Assembly (NCBI RefSeq): GCF_001265075.1
Contig: NZ_LFKO01000002.1
Coordinates: 422,719-486,718, forward strand
Length of the DNA stretch: 64,000 bases
Direction: 5' to 3'
Source: Salinicoccus sp. YB14-2
GTDB lineage: Bacteria; Bacillota; Bacilli; Staphylococcales; Salinicoccaceae
The translations under genes were made by a program, and so were the position numbers. Positions 62,436-64,000 of this stretch are shown in pieces. How positions within the stretch are numbered: the stretch's first letter is position 1; every line of letters begins with the position of its first letter. The notes below the pieces were generated by a model. That model made no database searches. It was not told where the DNA came from and saw nothing but the letters and a program-made list of their open reading frames with translations.

Positions 62436-62993
62436 TCAGCGTCCTGCTTCAGCATCTAATTTTCTGGTTGGTGTAATAATATAGTCTACGGGGATGTCAT
62501 GAGATTCATGTTCGACAGTGCCGAACTGCTCATCGAAGATCACAGACACTTTCTGTCCTTCGAAATCTGCAAGGAATTTATCATAATATCCGCCGCCGTA
62601 GCCAATACGATAACCTTGCTCATTAAATACAAGTCCCGGTACAACCACAACTTCAAAATCGTTTGTTTTTACAGTTGTCGGCGGTGTTCGGATACCCTTT
62701 TTATCCTTTAAAATATCTTCCATATTTGTAAATGGATAAAAATTCATCACTTTAGCTTTATAATCAACGACCGGATTATATACTTTGATGCCGTCTTCCA
62801 ATAACGTGGATATGATACCGTCCGTATCCATTTCATGCGGCATTGATAAAACGATACCGACTGATGTGAAATTATTCACCTTAATATAGTTTAATAATTC
62901 TTCTTTAAGTATATTTTCTTTTTCCTGTTTGTAATCTTCATCCAGTTCAGATAAAGTATGGATCATATTTTTGCGAGATTCTTTTTTAGACAT
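62436..62993 (-). CDS. fau: 5-formyltetrahydrofolate cyclo-ligase
   Basis: Converts 5-formyl-THF to methenyl-THF with ATP. The 185-residue protein has the conserved VVPGLVFNEQGYRIGYGGGYYDKFL loop and a DIPVDYIITP ending. Length is usual for YqgN. Start: ATG after AGGGACAGCAA. Confidence 0.93.
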   Translation of the reverse strand: MSKKESRKNMIHTLSELDEDYKQEKENILKEELLNYIKVNNFTSVGIVLSMPHEMDTDGIISTLLEDGIKVYNPVVDYKAKVMNFYPFTNMEDILKDKKGIRTPPTTVKTNDFEVVVVPGLVFNEQGYRIGYGGGYYDKFLADFEGQKVSVIFDEQFGTVEHESHDIPVDYIITPTRKLDAEAGR

Positions 62994-63054
62994 TTGCTGT
63001 CCCTACTTTCTTCATTTATACCTCAAGTATCAATATACATAAGTTTATAACAAA

Positions 63055-63082
63055 ATAAAAGTATCCCTAAGGATACTTTTAT
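63055..63082. terminator. Terminator between phoU and fau
   Basis: Perfect 12-bp stem ATAAAAGTATCC with 4-nt loop (63055-63066 and 63071-63082). It ends the pst-phoU transcript on the minus strand. Confidence 0.88.
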
Positions 63083-63088
63083 TCGAAA

Positions 63089-63733
63089 CTAATCTATTTT
63101 CTCGATCTTTTCACCAGTTATTACAAAGTACACATGCTCGGAAATGTTCTTTACATGGTCGCCTATTCTCTCCAGATACTTCGCACATAACTGACTTTGT
63201 CCTGACACAAACAGGTCACTGTCTTCAAATATATCAGAAGTCGTTACGTGTACAAACAGACTGTCAATATCTTCATCCCGTTCATATACTTCTTTACATA
63301 ATGAGGTATCCTGGTCCAGATAGGCTGTATAGACATCTTTAAGCATCAATGATGCCAACTGCTCCATTGTTCTCAAACGGAGCAATAATTTTTCATTAGT
63401 GATTTTAACACGTTTCCTTACCTCTGCTAAGTTACTGATGTTATCACTGATTCTTTCCAGGTCGTAAGCTATTTTAATGCTCGAAATGATAATTCTTGTA
63501 TCGGTTGCGACAGGTGACTGAGTTGTTATCAAAGTCACTGCCTGTGAGTTTATATTATACTCTTTTTTGTTAGCTTCAACATCTCCTGAAACCAACTCTC
63601 TTGCAGGTTCAATGTCATCCATACTCAGTAGCTTTGTTACGTCCTGCAGGCGGTCGTAGCAAAGTTTTCCCAAATCAATGACTTCATTTACAAGTGATTG
63701 TAATTCACCGGTAAATTTTTCTCTGTAGGGCAT
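63089..63733 (-). CDS. phoU: Phosphate transport regulator PhoU
   Basis: Negative regulator that links the Pst transporter to PhoR signalling. The 214-residue all-helical protein has two PhoU repeats, each with the metal-binding E/D-rich motif (ERISDNISNLAE; ERIGDHVKNISE). It starts 2 nt after the pstB stop. Confidence 0.95.
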   Translation of the reverse strand: MPYREKFTGELQSLVNEVIDLGKLCYDRLQDVTKLLSMDDIEPARELVSGDVEANKKEYNINSQAVTLITTQSPVATDTRIIISSIKIAYDLERISDNISNLAEVRKRVKITNEKLLLRLRTMEQLASLMLKDVYTAYLDQDTSLCKEVYERDEDIDSLFVHVTTSDIFEDSDLFVSGQSQLCAKYLERIGDHVKNISEHVYFVITGEKIEKID

Positions 63734-63735
63734 TT

Positions 63736-64000
63736 TTAACCAAACCTGCCCGAAACGTAATCTTCAGTTCTTTGGTCGCGTGGATTTTCGAAGATGACTT
63801 TTGTTTCATCATGTTCAACTACATAACCTTGATAAAAGAATGCAGTTGTATCTGATACTCTTGCAGCCTGCTGCATATTATGCGTCACTACGACGATGCT
63901 GTAGTCTTTCTTTAACTGCTGCATCAGGTCTTCCACTTTAGTGGTGGAAATCGGGTCAAGTGCACTGGTCGGTTCGTCCATTAAAATGACATCAGGCTCT
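63736..64000 (-). CDS. pstB: Phosphate ABC transporter ATPase PstB (3' part)
   Basis: The C-terminal 88 residues of PstB; the gene continues past the right edge. Visible are Walker B ([12 protein letters not shown]), the H-loop (VVTHNMQQA) and the family ending. An internal ATG at 63981 is not the start, as Walker B extends upstream of it. Supplies energy to phosphate uptake; phoU follows. Confidence 0.95.
   Translation of the reverse strand, partial: EPDVILMDEPTSALDPISTTKVEDLMQQLKKDYSIVVVTHNMQQAARVSDTTAFFYQGYVVEHDETKVIFENPRDQRTEDYVSGRFG

Overview
The window is a stretch of conserved core chromosome from a low-GC Gram-positive bacterium of the Bacillales, most probably a Staphylococcaceae member outside Staphylococcus proper (a Jeotgalicoccus/Salinicoccus/Macrococcus-like lineage; this is inference). 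Gene order and products resemble Staphylococcus: an EbpS-like LysM protein beside YpdA, SrrAB after rluB/scpBA, aroK-comG, a TcaA-like protein, an SA1362-type small protein. Several blocks look more Bacillus-like: cmk-plsC-rpsA, resABC, a full ptb-bcd-buk-lpd-bkd operon, and dxs-tlyA. I see no prophage, insertion sequence, CRISPR array, tRNA or rRNA.

Layout. 1-4 kb: der, rpsA, plsC, cmk (minus strand), after a five-codon gpsA start. 4-8 kb: asparaginase, bacillithiol disulfide reductase, EbpS-like protein, ferredoxin, riboflavin transporter. 8-16 kb: srrBA, resCBA, rluB, scpBA. 16-23 kb: a frameshifted DUF309 gene, deoB, xerD, fur (with a PerR-like box), nudF, an aldo/keto reductase-hydrolase pair, rnz. 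23-28 kb: an AraC-type regulator, then an unusual three-gene envelope locus (zinc-ribbon membrane protein, TcaA-like protein, lipoprotein with FG-GAP-like acidic motifs). 28-38 kb: a peptidase, a Prli42-like miniprotein, bacilliredoxin, and the branched-chain keto acid operon with its DUF2627 neighbour. 38-50 kb: recN, argR, tlyA, dxs, ispA, xseBA, nusB, asp23-type, accCB, efp, pepP. 50-54 kb: YqhQ-type and small membrane proteins, a rhodanese without its cysteine, gcvT under a glycine riboswitch, aroK. 54-58 kb: comGA-GG. 58-64 kb: YqgX/YqgW/YqgY-type genes, an SDR, glcK-yqgQ-gluP-fau, phoU and the 3' part of pstB.

How the genes work together. SrrAB (ResDE type) lies next to resABC, linking redox sensing to cytochrome c assembly. 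YpdA and the BrxB-type bacilliredoxin, about 24 kb apart, belong to the same bacillithiol redox system. The bkd operon turns branched-chain amino acids into branched acyl-CoAs for membrane fatty acids, and accBC supplies malonyl-CoA. dxs and ispA are both isoprenoid genes. The most unusual points are the A8-tract frameshift in the DUF309 gene, the orphan riboswitch-controlled gcvT without gcvPA/gcvPB, the envelope locus at 23.9-27.7 kb, and several miniproteins of fewer than 40 residues.

Many ends of convergent genes lie inside perfect terminator palindromes, and operons are packed with 4-44 nt overlaps. Start codons were chosen by Shine-Dalgarno spacing; several differ from the longest possible reading frame and are explained in the entries.
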